The notes under the pieces: generated by a model
What the model was told of the DNA's origin: nothing
The model's input: the letters and a program-made list of their open reading frames with translations, nothing else
The model's database searches: none
Assembly: GCF_001297705.1 (NCBI RefSeq)
Contig: NZ_LIRF01000003.1
Span: forward strand, 310,001-374,000
Reading direction: 5' to 3'
DNA length: 64,000 bases
From: Chryseobacterium sp. ERMR1:04
GTDB taxonomy: Bacteria > Bacteroidota > Bacteroidia > Flavobacteriales > Weeksellaceae
Translations under genes and position numbers: made by a program
Part shown: one piece after another, positions 43,782-53,574 of the stretch
How positions within the stretch are numbered: the first letter of the stretch is position 1
How the letters are laid out: each line of letters begins with the position of its first letter

Positions 43782-44951
43782 TTGAAAGAAAAATTTCTTA
43801 AGATACTATTAAACCCTAAATATATATTTGGGGTTTATCTTATTATATCGGTTGTTACCGCGATTTCCAAATACTTGAGAGGAGATTATGCGATCAATAA
43901 TTATCTCATTTTTAAGAATGTATTTTTTAATACCATTCATCAGAAAAACCTATTTATTCATTATCCTGATCTCTATTTTGATCTCAACCATTATGGCATA
44001 TTTTTCAGTGCATTGATTGCACCTTTTGCCATGATGCCAGATTGGTTAGGAATTTCTCTTTGGAATTTAGCGAATACCTTTATTTTCGTGTATGCGATTT
44101 ATAAATTACCGTTTTCAGATGCTAAAAAGGCAATTTTTGCATTACTTTGTTTGCAGGAATATATTACAGCAGCTTTAAGTTTGCAGTTCAATGTGGCTTT
44201 AACAGGGCTTTTATTATTATCTGCAACCTATATTTATGAAAGGAAAGAGATAAAATCTGTAACAGCAATTTTAATCGGAGTTTTCGTTAAAATCTATGGA
44301 ATTGTTGGTCTTACCCAGTTTTTCTTTATTAAAAATAAGATTAAATTTATTCTTTCAGGAGTAGTAATTGCAGTGGTGTTTTTTGTGCTTCCGATGGCGT
44401 ATTCCAGTCCGCAGTTTGTGATTCAAAGTTATGCAGATTGGTTCCATTCAATTGTTGAAAAAAACAGTGAAAATCAGGTATTAGGAAACATGCAGGACAT
44501 TTCTTTGATGGGATTTTTTAGAAGAATTTTAGGAGATGCTTCTATTTCTAATTTGGTATTTTTAGCCGTAGGGTTACCCTTATTTGCAGCACCTTATATC
44601 AGAATTAAACAATATAAAAATTATGCTTTCCAATTGATGATCTTGGCTTCCACATTACTGTTTTTGGTATTGTTCAGCTCAAGTTCTGAGTCTCCTACGT
44701 ATATTATTGCCGTAACCGGTGTTATGATTTGGTTTTTCCTTCAAAAAGAAAGAACACCTTTTACCATAGGATTATTGGTTTTTGTTATTATATTCACTTG
44801 TTTTTCAAGTTCAGATTTGTTCCCGAAAAGTGTAAAAAATGCTTACATCATCAAATATTCTTTAAAAGCTGTACCTTGCGTCATCGTTTGGTTTAGGATT
44901 ATTTATGAGCTTTTAACCAAAGATTTTGAAAAAAACTACAGTCTCAATTAA
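43782..44951 (+). CDS. DUF2029/GT87-type polytopic glycosyltransferase-like protein
   Basis: The 389-residue membrane protein has about ten helices and resembles GT87 (DUF2029) mannosyltransferases that use polyprenyl-phosphate sugars. The first large loop carries DLYFDLNHYGIFFSAL, close to the acidic motif expected in this group. No ATG precedes the conserved start; the frame opens with TTG at 43782 and the first internal ATG comes only near residue 85. A TTG start is therefore likely. It is co-directional with the following GT2, deacetylase and GT1 genes. Confidence 0.78.
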   Translation: MKEKFLKILLNPKYIFGVYLIISVVTAISKYLRGDYAINNYLIFKNVFFNTIHQKNLFIHYPDLYFDLNHYGIFFSALIAPFAMMPDWLGISLWNLANTFIFVYAIYKLPFSDAKKAIFALLCLQEYITAALSLQFNVALTGLLLLSATYIYERKEIKSVTAILIGVFVKIYGIVGLTQFFFIKNKIKFILSGVVIAVVFFVLPMAYSSPQFVIQSYADWFHSIVEKNSENQVLGNMQDISLMGFFRRILGDASISNLVFLAVGLPLFAAPYIRIKQYKNYAFQLMILASTLLFLVLFSSSSESPTYIIAVTGVMIWFFLQKERTPFTIGLLVFVIIFTCFSSSDLFPKSVKNAYIIKYSLKAVPCVIVWFRIIYELLTKDFEKNYSLN

Positions 44952-44957
44952 TTATTT

Positions 44958-45890
44958 ATGAAGAAGATTTCTATCGTAATTCCCGCTTATAACGAAGAAG
45001 GAAATGTTGCTATGATCCATCAGAAAATCAAAGAGGTTTTTGAAGGATTAAGCAATTATGATTTTGAAATTATATTCGTTAATGATGGCAGCAGAGACAA
45101 TACGCAACAAAAATTAGAAGAACTTTCCCGACAATTTGATGAAGTAAAGTTCATCGAATTTTCAAGAAACTTTGGACATCAGCCAGCCGTCAAAGCAGGA
45201 ATGGACAATGCCTATGGAAACGCTGTCATTTCAATGGATGGTGATCTGCAGCATCCGCCTGAACTGATTCCGGATATGATTAAAAAGTGGGAAGAAGGCA
45301 ATGATATTGTTTTTACCATACGAACGTATCCAAAAGAAATTTCTTTATTTAAAAGAAAAACTTCTGATTTTTTCTACAAACTTTTATCTAGCCTTTCTGA
45401 TGTAAATCTTACAAAAGGAGGCGGTTCAGATTTTAGGTTAATGGATGCCAATGCGGTAGAGGTGATGCGAGGTTTCAATGAAGATGACCTTTTTCTGAGA
45501 GGATTAACAAGCTGGATGGGCTTCAAACAAACAGGAATCGAATTTACAGCGTGTGAAAGATTATCGGGAGAAAGCAGCTATAATCTAAAGAAAATGATCA
45601 CTTTTGCTTTTACAGGAATTACAGCTTTTAGTGTAAAACCGTTGTCAATTGCAGCTTATCTTGGGTTTATATTCTCTGCATTTTCAGTGGTTGGATATGG
45701 CTTGTATGTCCTATATGCGTTCATTGCTAAAACAGAAATCTCAGGTTGGGCATCGTTAATTATGACTATTGTTTTCTTTGGTGGATTACAATTAATTATC
45801 TTGGGAATAATTGGGATTTATTTAGGTAAGATCTTTAAAGAAGTGAAACAGAGACCTAATTATATTATAAAAAATAAAAATTTTCAATAA
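44958..45890 (+). CDS. GT2 glycosyltransferase, dolichyl-phosphate sugar synthase type
   Basis: The 310-residue protein has a GT2 domain (ISIVIPAYNEEGNV, the VNDGSRDNT loop and the DxD-like SMDGDLQHPPEL) followed by two C-terminal membrane helices (about residues 228-300). This resembles the GtrB/ArnC group that loads sugars onto undecaprenyl phosphate. Such lipid-linked sugars are donors for GT87-type enzymes like the one encoded upstream, which fits the operon. Its stop overlaps the next start by 1 nt (TAATG). Confidence 0.92.
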   Translation: MKKISIVIPAYNEEGNVAMIHQKIKEVFEGLSNYDFEIIFVNDGSRDNTQQKLEELSRQFDEVKFIEFSRNFGHQPAVKAGMDNAYGNAVISMDGDLQHPPELIPDMIKKWEEGNDIVFTIRTYPKEISLFKRKTSDFFYKLLSSLSDVNLTKGGGSDFRLMDANAVEVMRGFNEDDLFLRGLTSWMGFKQTGIEFTACERLSGESSYNLKKMITFAFTGITAFSVKPLSIAAYLGFIFSAFSVVGYGLYVLYAFIAKTEISGWASLIMTIVFFGGLQLIILGIIGIYLGKIFKEVKQRPNYIIKNKNFQ

Positions 45891-46666
45891 TGGTTTTATT
45901 AAGTTTTGACATTGAAGAATTTGATATGCCATTCGAATATAAAGGTGAAATATCCTTTGAAAAGCAGATCTCGATCTCACAAAACGGACTAGAAAGAATA
46001 CTTGATATTCTTAAAAAATATAATGCAAAAGCTACCTTTTTTTCGACTGTAGTTTTTGCAGAAAATAGCAAGCATCTTATCGAAAGATTGCTAAAGGAAG
46101 GTCACGAATTGGCTTCTCACACATGGTTTCATTCTGAATTTGAAGAGAAACATTTAAAAGAATCCAGAGAGAAATTAGAAGAATTATTTTCTACGAAAGT
46201 AACAGGACTAAGAATGCCCAGAATGATGCCCGTCGACGAAAAAGAAGTTGAAAAAGCTGGATATTCTTACAATTCATCTGTGAATCCTACTTTTCTTCCG
46301 GGAAGGTATAATAACTTAAAAGTTTCAAGAACCTATTTTAAAGAAGGAAATGTAACACAGATTCCGGCTTCGGTTTCGCCTAACTTTAGAATTCCTTTGT
46401 TTTGGTTGAGCTTTCATAACTTTCCGCTGTCATTTTATAAAAAATTGACTTCAGATACCTTAAAGAAAGATAATTATCTGAATGTTTATTTCCATCCATG
46501 GGAATTTGCAGAAATCAAAGATGAAGCATTTAAATTGCCTGGTTTTACAGTGAAAAACTCCGGAAAAGATATGGTAAAAAGGTTTGATGAGTTTATTTCT
46601 TGGTTAAAAAATAAAAACTATTCATTCGGAACATTTCAGGAATTTCAAAAACAAATAGAATCATGA
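45890..46666 (+). CDS. Polysaccharide deacetylase family protein
   Basis: The 258-residue NodB-type carbohydrate esterase starts with the family's first motif, LLSFDIEEFD (catalytic and metal Asp). The metal-binding His pair is in ELASHTWFHSEF. These enzymes remove acetyl groups from glycans using a divalent metal. No signal peptide is seen, so it may act in the cytosol on a lipid-linked or nucleotide sugar, or on a substrate at the inner face of the membrane. The next gene starts 4 nt before this stop. Confidence 0.9.
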   Translation: MVLLSFDIEEFDMPFEYKGEISFEKQISISQNGLERILDILKKYNAKATFFSTVVFAENSKHLIERLLKEGHELASHTWFHSEFEEKHLKESREKLEELFSTKVTGLRMPRMMPVDEKEVEKAGYSYNSSVNPTFLPGRYNNLKVSRTYFKEGNVTQIPASVSPNFRIPLFWLSFHNFPLSFYKKLTSDTLKKDNYLNVYFHPWEFAEIKDEAFKLPGFTVKNSGKDMVKRFDEFISWLKNKNYSFGTFQEFQKQIES

Positions 46667-47760
46667 AAATAGCTTTCGATGCCAAACGTTACTTTCACAA
46701 TACCTCAGGTTTAGGGAATTATTCAAGAGATCTCGTAAAAATTCTTGCTCAATACTTTCCTGAAAACGAATATCTTTTACTTAATAAAAATAGATCCGAA
46801 AGAGGTTCTGGAATTCTTGATAATCCGCATGTTCAGTTTGTTGAAACATCAAAAGGAACAATGTCTCGCCAATTCAAAATGGGAAAAGATGCACAAAAGC
46901 AAAATGCAGATATTTTCCATGGTTTGTCGGGTGAATTACCTTTAAAATGGGATAAAAAACCAATTAAAAAGGTGGTGACTATTCATGATTTAATATTCAT
47001 GCGTTATCCACAATATTATTCTTTTTTTGATCGGAAAATCCACTTCTGGAAGTTCAAAAAAGCAGCGCAAACTGCCGATAGGATCATTGCGATTTCAGAA
47101 CAGACGAAAAGAGATATTATTAAATATTTAAAAGTTCCTGAAAGTAAAATTGAAGTTATTTATCAAGGATGTCATCATGCTTTTAAAGAGCAGCAATCAG
47201 AAGAATTTATTCAACAAACAAAAGAAAAATTCCACCTTCCTGAAAGATTTATTCTTAATGTAGGAACCATTGAAGATCGTAAAAACTTGTTGAATGTTGT
47301 AAAAGCCATCAACAAAACAGAAATTCCATTAGTTGTCGTTGGAAAAAAGACAAAATATTACAGCAAAATAGAGCAATACATCAAGAAAAATAAAATGGAA
47401 AATCAAGTTCATTTCCTTGAAGGTGTTTCTATGGATGAGCTTGCTGTGATCTACAAATTAGCCGATATTTTTGTCTATCCAAGTTTCTTTGAAGGTTTTG
47501 GAATTCCTGTAATTGAAGCTTTATTTTCAAAAACGGTTGCCATTACAAGCAATACAAGTTGTCTTCCTGAAGCGGGTGGAAAAGACTCTGTTTATATTGA
47601 TCCTAAAAATTATTTAGATATTCAGTCAAAAATAAAATTTTTATGGGCTAATGAATCGGAGAGAAAACGCCGTGCTGATAAGGGTTTTGAGTTTGTTCAA
47701 AAGTTTAATGACGAACCAATTGCCAACGAATTAATGAATCTTTACCAAAAAATTCTGTAG
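46663..47760 (+). CDS. GT1/GT4-type glycosyltransferase
   Basis: The 365-residue GT-B protein starts MKIAFDAKRYFHNTSGLGNY, with the typical acceptor-side loop. It has the donor-binding C-terminal region FILNVGTIEDRKNLLNVV and the conserved YPSFFEGFGIPVIEAL with the Glu pair. It uses an unknown nucleotide sugar. As the last gene of the GT87-GT2-deacetylase unit it probably adds a sugar to a surface glycan. It overlaps the deacetylase gene by 4 nt (ATGA). Confidence 0.92.
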   Translation: MKIAFDAKRYFHNTSGLGNYSRDLVKILAQYFPENEYLLLNKNRSERGSGILDNPHVQFVETSKGTMSRQFKMGKDAQKQNADIFHGLSGELPLKWDKKPIKKVVTIHDLIFMRYPQYYSFFDRKIHFWKFKKAAQTADRIIAISEQTKRDIIKYLKVPESKIEVIYQGCHHAFKEQQSEEFIQQTKEKFHLPERFILNVGTIEDRKNLLNVVKAINKTEIPLVVVGKKTKYYSKIEQYIKKNKMENQVHFLEGVSMDELAVIYKLADIFVYPSFFEGFGIPVIEALFSKTVAITSNTSCLPEAGGKDSVYIDPKNYLDIQSKIKFLWANESERKRRADKGFEFVQKFNDEPIANELMNLYQKIL

Positions 47761-47767
47761 AAAAACC

Positions 47768-47797
47768 TTTGAAGTTTAAAAATAATTTCTACATTTG
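47768..47797 (+). promoter_or_regulatory. his operon promoter
   Basis: The -33 TTTG (47768-47771) and -7 TACATTTG (47790-47797) are spaced by 18 nt. The predicted start near 47804 leaves the leader peptide ATG at 47815 with an 11-nt leader. Confidence 0.8.
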
Positions 47798-47814
47798 TAC
47801 CATATAATTCAACA

Positions 47815-47865
47815 ATGAAACTTAATTTTTTAACACTACATCATTATCATCATCATCTCTGTTAG
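47815..47865 (+). CDS. hisL: his operon leader peptide
   Basis: This 16-codon reading frame encodes MKLNFLTLHHYHHHLC and stops with TAG. Five of the residues are His in a six-residue run (HHYHHH), which a ribosome reads slowly when charged tRNA-His is scarce. It lies between the his promoter and a Rho-independent attenuator. The frame is too short for standard gene finders. Confidence 0.9.
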   Translation: MKLNFLTLHHYHHHLC

Positions 47866-47939
47866 ACGGAATTGATTGATATTTACATGTGTTAAAATCA
47901 AAAATATTTAAAACCGTCTGAGTAATAGACGGTTTTTTT
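47864..47939 (+). promoter_or_regulatory. his attenuator with antiterminator arm
   Basis: The terminator has a 9-bp stem (AAACCGTCT at 47911-47919 with AGACGGTTT at 47927-47935) and a T run to 47939. An alternative partner, AGACGG at 47864-47869, overlaps the leader stop codon and can pair with CCGTCT at 47914-47919. A ribosome stalled on the His codons leaves this arm free and so prevents termination; a ribosome reaching the stop covers it. The structure fits classic attenuation. Confidence 0.88.
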
Positions 47940-48008
47940 GTTTCTAAATTTCTCTGGAATTTCTTTTCAATAATCAGTTTTTATTTACTCAGACTCAATG
48001 TAGAAAAA

Positions 48009-48866
48009 ATGAGTAAATTAAAAATTGCAATCCAAAAAAGCGGTCGGCTTTACGAAGATTCTTTACAACTTCTGAAAGACTGTGGTATTTTCGTCAACAA
48101 CGGAAAAGATCAGCTTAAAGTTTCGGTAGATAATTTTCCGATGGAGATCATGTACCTTCGAAATTCAGATATCCCTCAGTATTTGGAAGATGGTGTGGTA
48201 GATATTGCCATTGTTGGGGAGAATCTTTTGGTAGAAAAACAAAAAAAGATCGACATTATTCAGGAGCTTGGATTTTCAAAATGCCGGGTCTCACTTGCTG
48301 TTCCTAAAGAAGTTGAAACGAATGATTTGAGTTATTTTCAGAATAAAAAAATAGCGACTTCTTATCCGAATACCCTTAAAGAGTTTTTAACAAAAAACAA
48401 TATCTCTGCGGATATCCACGTTATTTCAGGCTCTGTAGAAATTGCTCCGAATATCGGGTTGGCAGATGGAATTTGTGATATTGTGAGCTCTGGAAGTACC
48501 TTATTTAAAAACGGATTAAGAGAAACAGTTACTTTGTTGAAATCAGAAGCGGTGTTGGCTAAAACGCCAAATCTCAATCAGGAAAAAGAACTCATTCTTA
48601 AAAAATTCTTATTCAGAATTCAGTCTGTTTTAAAAGCAAAAAATTCAAAATACATTTTGATGAATGTTCCCAATGTAAAAATTGCGGATATTTCTAAAAT
48701 ACTTCCGGTGCTTAAAAGTCCAACCGTTATTCCTTTGGCAGAAGAGGGTTGGAGCAGTATTCATTCTGTAATCAACGAAGATCGTTTCTGGGATGTTATT
48801 GATGAATTAAAAGAAAATGGCGCTCAGGATATTTTAATTATTCCAATTGATAAAATGGTGATTTAA
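48009..48866 (+). CDS. hisG: ATP phosphoribosyltransferase
   Basis: HisG joins ATP and PRPP in the first step of histidine synthesis. The 285-residue protein is the long form: catalytic part with LKIAIQKSGRLYEDSL and the PRPP-binding DGICDIVSSGSTLFKNG, then a C-terminal ACT-like regulatory domain (about residues 210-285) for feedback by histidine. It is the first structural gene after the attenuator, so its expression is controlled by charging of tRNA-His. Confidence 0.96.
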   Translation: MSKLKIAIQKSGRLYEDSLQLLKDCGIFVNNGKDQLKVSVDNFPMEIMYLRNSDIPQYLEDGVVDIAIVGENLLVEKQKKIDIIQELGFSKCRVSLAVPKEVETNDLSYFQNKKIATSYPNTLKEFLTKNNISADIHVISGSVEIAPNIGLADGICDIVSSGSTLFKNGLRETVTLLKSEAVLAKTPNLNQEKELILKKFLFRIQSVLKAKNSKYILMNVPNVKIADISKILPVLKSPTVIPLAEEGWSSIHSVINEDRFWDVIDELKENGAQDILIIPIDKMVI

Positions 48867-48867
48867 T

Positions 48868-50145
48868 ATGAAAATATACAAATATCCCAATCAGGAAAAG
48901 TGGCAGGAACTTACGAAACGACCAGCTTTTACAAGAGAAGAGATTTCAAAAACAATCAGAGATATTTTCTCAGAAGTAGAAAAGAATGGAGACAAAGCAT
49001 TGCTTGAATTCAATAAAAAATTTGATTCTGCAGAGGTTGAAAATATCACTGTTTCAACAGAAGAGATTGAAAATTCGAAGAGTTTGGTGAGCCAACAATT
49101 GAAAGAAGCGATTCAACAGGCTAAAGAAAATATTACAAAATTTCATGCTTCGCAACAGTCTGATATTGAAAAAATAGAAACAACCAAGGGTGTAGTTTGC
49201 TGGCGAGAAAATCGAGCGATTGAAAAAGTCGGAATTTACATTCCAGGAGGAACAGCGCCTTTATTTTCTACCGTTTTAATGTTGGCAATTCCGGCTCAAT
49301 TAGCAGGTTGTAAAGAGATTGTGTTGTGCAGTCCGCCAGATAAAAATGGAAATATTAATCCTGCGATTCTGTATGCTGCCCAACTTTGTGGTGTTGCAAA
49401 AATATGTAAAACAGGCGGGGCGCAAGCGATTGCAGCGATGACGTTGGGAACAGAAAGTATTCCGAATGTTTATAAAATTTTTGGACCTGGAAATCAGTTT
49501 GTGGTTGCAGCAAAAGAATATGCTCAAAATTATGGAGTTGCCATTGATATGCCTGCAGGGCCGAGTGAAGTTTTAGTGATTGCCGATGAACAGGCTATTC
49601 CCGAATTTTGTGCAGCAGATTTGCTATCACAGGCGGAACATGGAAGTGATAGTCAGGTTATTTTTATATCAACGGATGTAAAAGTTTTCAACGAAACGAT
49701 TGAAGAAATAGAAAAGCAGGTTAAAGAACTTCCAAGGAATGAGTTTGCTCAACAATCGTTGAATAACAGCCATTTTATTCTTCTTAATACCATCGAAGAA
49801 GCCATCGATTTTAGCAATTTATATGCTCCGGAACACCTTATTTTAGCGTTGAATAATTTTGAGGCATATATCCCAAGCATTCAAAATGCAGGCTCAGTTT
49901 TTCTGGGAAATTATTCATGCGAAAGCGCCGGCGATTATGCAAGTGGTACCAACCACACGCTTCCTACCAACGGTTTTGCAAAGAATTACAGCGGTGTTTC
50001 TTTAGATAGTTTTGTGAAGAAAATTACTTTTCAACACTTGTCGAAAGAAGGACTTCAAAATTTGGGAAAAACAATAGAAATCATGGCAGAAGCGGAAGGA
50101 TTGTTCGCTCACAAAAATGCCGTTACCATCCGATTAAATCAATAA
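48868..50145 (+). CDS. hisD: Histidinol dehydrogenase
   Basis: HisD carries out the last two oxidations, from histidinol to histidine, with NAD+ and a zinc ion. The 425-residue protein has VGIYIPGGTAPLFSTVLMLA, the conserved GPGNQFVVAAKEYAQ and MPAGPSEVLVIAD, and metal-ligand segments LLSQAEHGSDSQ and NHTLPTNG. Length is typical. It follows hisG after 1 bp. Confidence 0.97.
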   Translation: MKIYKYPNQEKWQELTKRPAFTREEISKTIRDIFSEVEKNGDKALLEFNKKFDSAEVENITVSTEEIENSKSLVSQQLKEAIQQAKENITKFHASQQSDIEKIETTKGVVCWRENRAIEKVGIYIPGGTAPLFSTVLMLAIPAQLAGCKEIVLCSPPDKNGNINPAILYAAQLCGVAKICKTGGAQAIAAMTLGTESIPNVYKIFGPGNQFVVAAKEYAQNYGVAIDMPAGPSEVLVIADEQAIPEFCAADLLSQAEHGSDSQVIFISTDVKVFNETIEEIEKQVKELPRNEFAQQSLNNSHFILLNTIEEAIDFSNLYAPEHLILALNNFEAYIPSIQNAGSVFLGNYSCESAGDYASGTNHTLPTNGFAKNYSGVSLDSFVKKITFQHLSKEGLQNLGKTIEIMAEAEGLFAHKNAVTIRLNQ

Positions 50146-50148
50146 AAA

Positions 50149-51173
50149 ATGAAACAATTTACCCTAAATAATTTCGTTCGAAAGAACATTTTAGCATTAC
50201 AACCTTACATTAGTTTTAGAGATCATAATGAATTTAATGCTCCTATTTTAATGGATGCTAATGAAAGTCCGTTTGGAGAATGTAACCGTTATCCGGATTC
50301 TACTCAGAAAGTGCTTAAAAATAAATTGTCGGAGCTCAAAAATATTTCTTCAAATCAAATTGCTGTTGGAAATGGGAGTGATGAATTGATTGATTTAATT
50401 ATTAAGATTTTCTGTGAGCCTAAAAAAGACTCGATCCTGATGATGAACCCTTCTTTTGCGATGTATGGATTTTATGCTACCATTAATGAAAATGCGGTTG
50501 TGAAGCTTGATCTAAACAATAAATTTCAAATCGAAAAAGAAGAGTTTTTAAAAGTTACACAAGAAAATCAACCTAAAGTTTTCTTTTTATGTTCTCCGAA
50601 TAATCCCACAGGAAACAGTATTGAAGACATTGAATTTTATATTCAGAATTTTGATGGAATAGTTGTTGTAGATGAAGCGTATATTGAATTTTCAGATCAG
50701 AAATCAAGCCTTGAACTCTTAGAGAAATATCCTAATCTTATTGTACTTCAAACGTTCTCGAAAGCATGGGGAATGGCCGGAGCAAGAGTAGGAATAGCAT
50801 ATGCCTCAAAGGAAATTATTCGTTTCATCAATACGGTAAAAGCTCCTTACAATGTCAATTCTTTAAGCCAGGAATTGGTATTGAAAAATATTGACCAACA
50901 AGATCAGTTCAGCGAAAGTTTAGAAATATTTTCACAGAAAGAGAATGGCTGAAAAATGAATTCAAAAATATAAATGGTATCACAAACGTTTTCCCTACAG
51001 ATGCCAATTTCTTTTTGATTGAATTTGAAGACGTTGAAAAAGTATACCAAAATTTGTTGGATCAAGAGATTTTAACGAGCAAAAGAACGCCACAAATCCC
51101 CAATTGTATCAGGATTAATATTGGAAACAGAGAAGAAAATATTCAATTGATTACTATTTTAAAAAACATATAA
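50149..51173 (+). pseudogene. hisC: Histidinol-phosphate aminotransferase, frameshifted
   Basis: HisC is the PLP-dependent aminotransferase for imidazole-acetol phosphate. The first 257 or so residues are normal, including the PLP-Lys in TFSKAWGMAGARVG and FFLCSPNNPTGNS. The frame then breaks around 50924-50926 and the protein ends LEIFSQKENG at 50952. The remaining C-terminal sequence, EREWLKNEFKNING through RINIGNREENIQLI, continues in another frame to the TAA at 51171-51173. Adding one A in the AAA run at 50924 would give LENIFTEREWL and a 341-residue protein, a normal HisC. As written the enzyme lacks its small domain and the operon would be blocked at this step unless another aminotransferase substitutes. 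Confidence 0.9.
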
Positions 51174-51174
51174 G

Positions 51175-52269
51175 ATGAAAAAAGTTTTGTTTATAGATCG
51201 TGATGGAACCTTAATTAAGGAACCTCCGATAGATTTTCAGGTTGATTCTTTAGAAAAACTAGAGTTTTATCCTGGGGTATTTAAGAATCTAGCAAAAATA
51301 ACCAAAGAGCTGGATTATGAATTGGTGATGATCACCAATCAGGATGGTTTGGGAACCGAAAGTTTTCCTTTTGAAGACTTTATCAAACCTCAGGAAAAAA
51401 TGTTGAATGCATTTGAAAATGAAGGAATAGTTTTCAACGACATCTTAATTGATAAAAGTTTTGAGCATGAAAATTTACCGACTAGAAAACCAGGAATTGG
51501 GATGCTGGGTAAATATGTCTATGGAGATTATGATTTGAAAAATTCTTATGTAATTGGTGATAGACTTACGGATGTTCAATTAGCAGAAAATCTTGGTTCT
51601 AAATCAATTTTTATTACTACAAGTTCCAACGAAAAGGCTGAATTAACAACGGAAAGCTGGACAGAAATCTATCAGTTTTTAAAGCAGAAACCCAGAAAAT
51701 CGAAAGTTTCAAGAAAAACGAATGAAACACAAATTGATATTGAAGTTAACCTCGACGGAAAAGGAAATTCTGAGATTTCAACGGGTTTGCATTTCTTTGA
51801 TCATATGCTAGAACAGATCTCTAAACATGGAAATTTAGACTTAAAAATTAAAGTTGATGGTGATTTACAGGTGGATGAGCATCACACCATTGAAGATACA
51901 GGAATCGTGTTTGGAGAAGCAATTCTCCAGGCATTAGGAAAGAAAAAAGGCATTGAAAGATATGGTTTTTTACTTCCGATGGATGATTGTCTGGCTCAGG
52001 TTGCAATAGATTTTGGAGGGAGACCCTGGTTGGTTTGGGAAGCCGATTTTAATCGAGAGAAAATTGGCGATGTTCCCACTGAAATGTTTTATCATTTCTT
52101 TAAATCTTTCACTGATTCTTCTAAATCTAACCTCAATATTAAAGTGGAAGGAGGTAATGAACACCACAAAATAGAATCTGTTTTTAAAGCCTTTGCGAAA
52201 GCTGTAAAAATGGCAGTGAACCAGACAGATCAAAACTTTAATTTACCCTCAACTAAAGGAAGTCTTTAA
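51175..52269 (+). CDS. hisB: Bifunctional histidinol-phosphatase/imidazoleglycerol-phosphate dehydratase
   Basis: The 364-residue protein joins an N-terminal HAD-type phosphatase (nucleophile Asp8 in DRDGTL) to a C-terminal dehydratase (about residues 175-364). The dehydratase has His-rich metal sites: [18 protein letters not shown] and [11 protein letters not shown]. This fused form catalyses two steps of the pathway. The first codon follows the hisC stop by 1 bp. No odd features were seen. Confidence 0.96.
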   Translation: MKKVLFIDRDGTLIKEPPIDFQVDSLEKLEFYPGVFKNLAKITKELDYELVMITNQDGLGTESFPFEDFIKPQEKMLNAFENEGIVFNDILIDKSFEHENLPTRKPGIGMLGKYVYGDYDLKNSYVIGDRLTDVQLAENLGSKSIFITTSSNEKAELTTESWTEIYQFLKQKPRKSKVSRKTNETQIDIEVNLDGKGNSEISTGLHFFDHMLEQISKHGNLDLKIKVDGDLQVDEHHTIEDTGIVFGEAILQALGKKKGIERYGFLLPMDDCLAQVAIDFGGRPWLVWEADFNREKIGDVPTEMFYHFFKSFTDSSKSNLNIKVEGGNEHHKIESVFKAFAKAVKMAVNQTDQNFNLPSTKGSL

Positions 52270-52270
52270 T

Positions 52271-52849
52271 ATGATTGCAATAATAAAATACAACGGTGGA
52301 AATGTAAATTCGGTGCAAAATGCATTGAACAGATTAAATGCAGAATCTATGATTACAGATGATTTTGCAGCGATTAAAGAAGCTGATAAAGTAATTTTCC
52401 CCGGAGTTGGGGAAGCTTCTTCTACAATGAAAGTATTACGATATAAAGGGTTGGATACATTGATTCCCACTTTAACACAACCCGTTTTGGGAATTTGTTT
52501 GGGAATGCAATTAATGTGTAAAAGCAATGAAGAAGGAAATGCTGAAGGATTAGGAATTTTTGATATCAATGTAAAGAGATTTCCCGCAAAAGATATTGTT
52601 CCGCACATGGGCTGGGATACCATTTCACAGCTGAAATCTCCTTTATTTTCGGATATTAATGATGAAAGTGATGTTTATTTTGTTCATAGCTATTATTGTG
52701 AGTTATCAAAATATACAAGTTCTGTATGCGATTATATTTTGCCTTTCAGTGCGTCTTTGCATAAGGATAATTTCTTTGCAACACAGTTTCACCCTGAAAA
52801 ATCGGGAAAGATTGGACAAGAATTATTACACAACTTTTTAAAACTCTAA
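52271..52849 (+). CDS. hisH: Imidazole glycerol phosphate synthase, glutamine amidotransferase subunit
   Basis: The 192-residue class I amidotransferase supplies ammonia to HisF. The nucleophile Cys is in [11 protein letters not shown] (near residue 80) and the His-Glu pair in FHPEKSG near residue 175. It pairs with hisF two genes downstream and starts 1 bp after the hisB stop. Confidence 0.96.
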   Translation: MIAIIKYNGGNVNSVQNALNRLNAESMITDDFAAIKEADKVIFPGVGEASSTMKVLRYKGLDTLIPTLTQPVLGICLGMQLMCKSNEEGNAEGLGIFDINVKRFPAKDIVPHMGWDTISQLKSPLFSDINDESDVYFVHSYYCELSKYTSSVCDYILPFSASLHKDNFFATQFHPEKSGKIGQELLHNFLKL

Positions 52850-52851
52850 GG

Positions 52852-53574
52852 ATGAAAATTATTCCTGCTATTGATATTATTGACGGTAAATGTGTCCGTC
52901 TTTCAAAAGGTGATTATAGTACCAAAAAAATCTATAATGAAAGTCCTGTAGAAGTGGCAAAAGAGTTTGAAAGCTTTGGAATCCGGTTTCTTCATTTGGT
53001 AGATTTAGATGGTGCCAAATCTAAGCATATTGTCAATCAAAAAGTACTGGAAAGTATCGCGAAAGAAACCAATTTATCAATTGATTTTGGAGGTGGTTTG
53101 AAAACGTTGGAAGATATTGAAATTGCTTTTAATTCCGGCGCAAAACAAATTACGATTGGAAGTATTGCCGTTCAGGATCCTGAATTTTGCTTTGAATTGA
53201 TTGAAAAATATGGTGCTGATAAAATAATTCTGGGTGCCGATTGTGATCACCGAAAGATAAAAACCTCAGGATGGCTGGAAAGCAGTGATAAAGAAGTGAT
53301 TGATTTTATTATTCAATATCAGCAAAAAGGAATTCAGCAGGTTATTTGTACTGATATTTCAAAAGACGGAATGCTACAAGGTCCATCAACAGAGCTTTAC
53401 AAGGAAATGATCGCTAAGACATCAATCCAACTTATTGCAAGCGGTGGAATCTCGTGTATTGAAGATGTAACGAAAATGAAAGAAATTGGCTGCGCCGGAA
53501 CAATCATCGGAAAAGCCATTTATGAAGGAAAAATAGAATTAAAGGAACTTCAAAAATTTATCAATCATGCTTAA
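52852..53574 (+). CDS. hisA: ProFAR isomerase
   Basis: HisA opens the ring of ProFAR to PRFAR. The 240-residue (beta-alpha)8 barrel has [20 protein letters not shown] at the start (catalytic Asp8) and [14 protein letters not shown] with the second catalytic Asp, and ends with two phosphate-binding loops ([19 protein letters not shown]). It starts 2 bp after hisH, and hisF overlaps its last 8 nt. Confidence 0.96.
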   Translation: MKIIPAIDIIDGKCVRLSKGDYSTKKIYNESPVEVAKEFESFGIRFLHLVDLDGAKSKHIVNQKVLESIAKETNLSIDFGGGLKTLEDIEIAFNSGAKQITIGSIAVQDPEFCFELIEKYGADKIILGADCDHRKIKTSGWLESSDKEVIDFIIQYQQKGIQQVICTDISKDGMLQGPSTELYKEMIAKTSIQLIASGGISCIEDVTKMKEIGCAGTIIGKAIYEGKIELKELQKFINHA

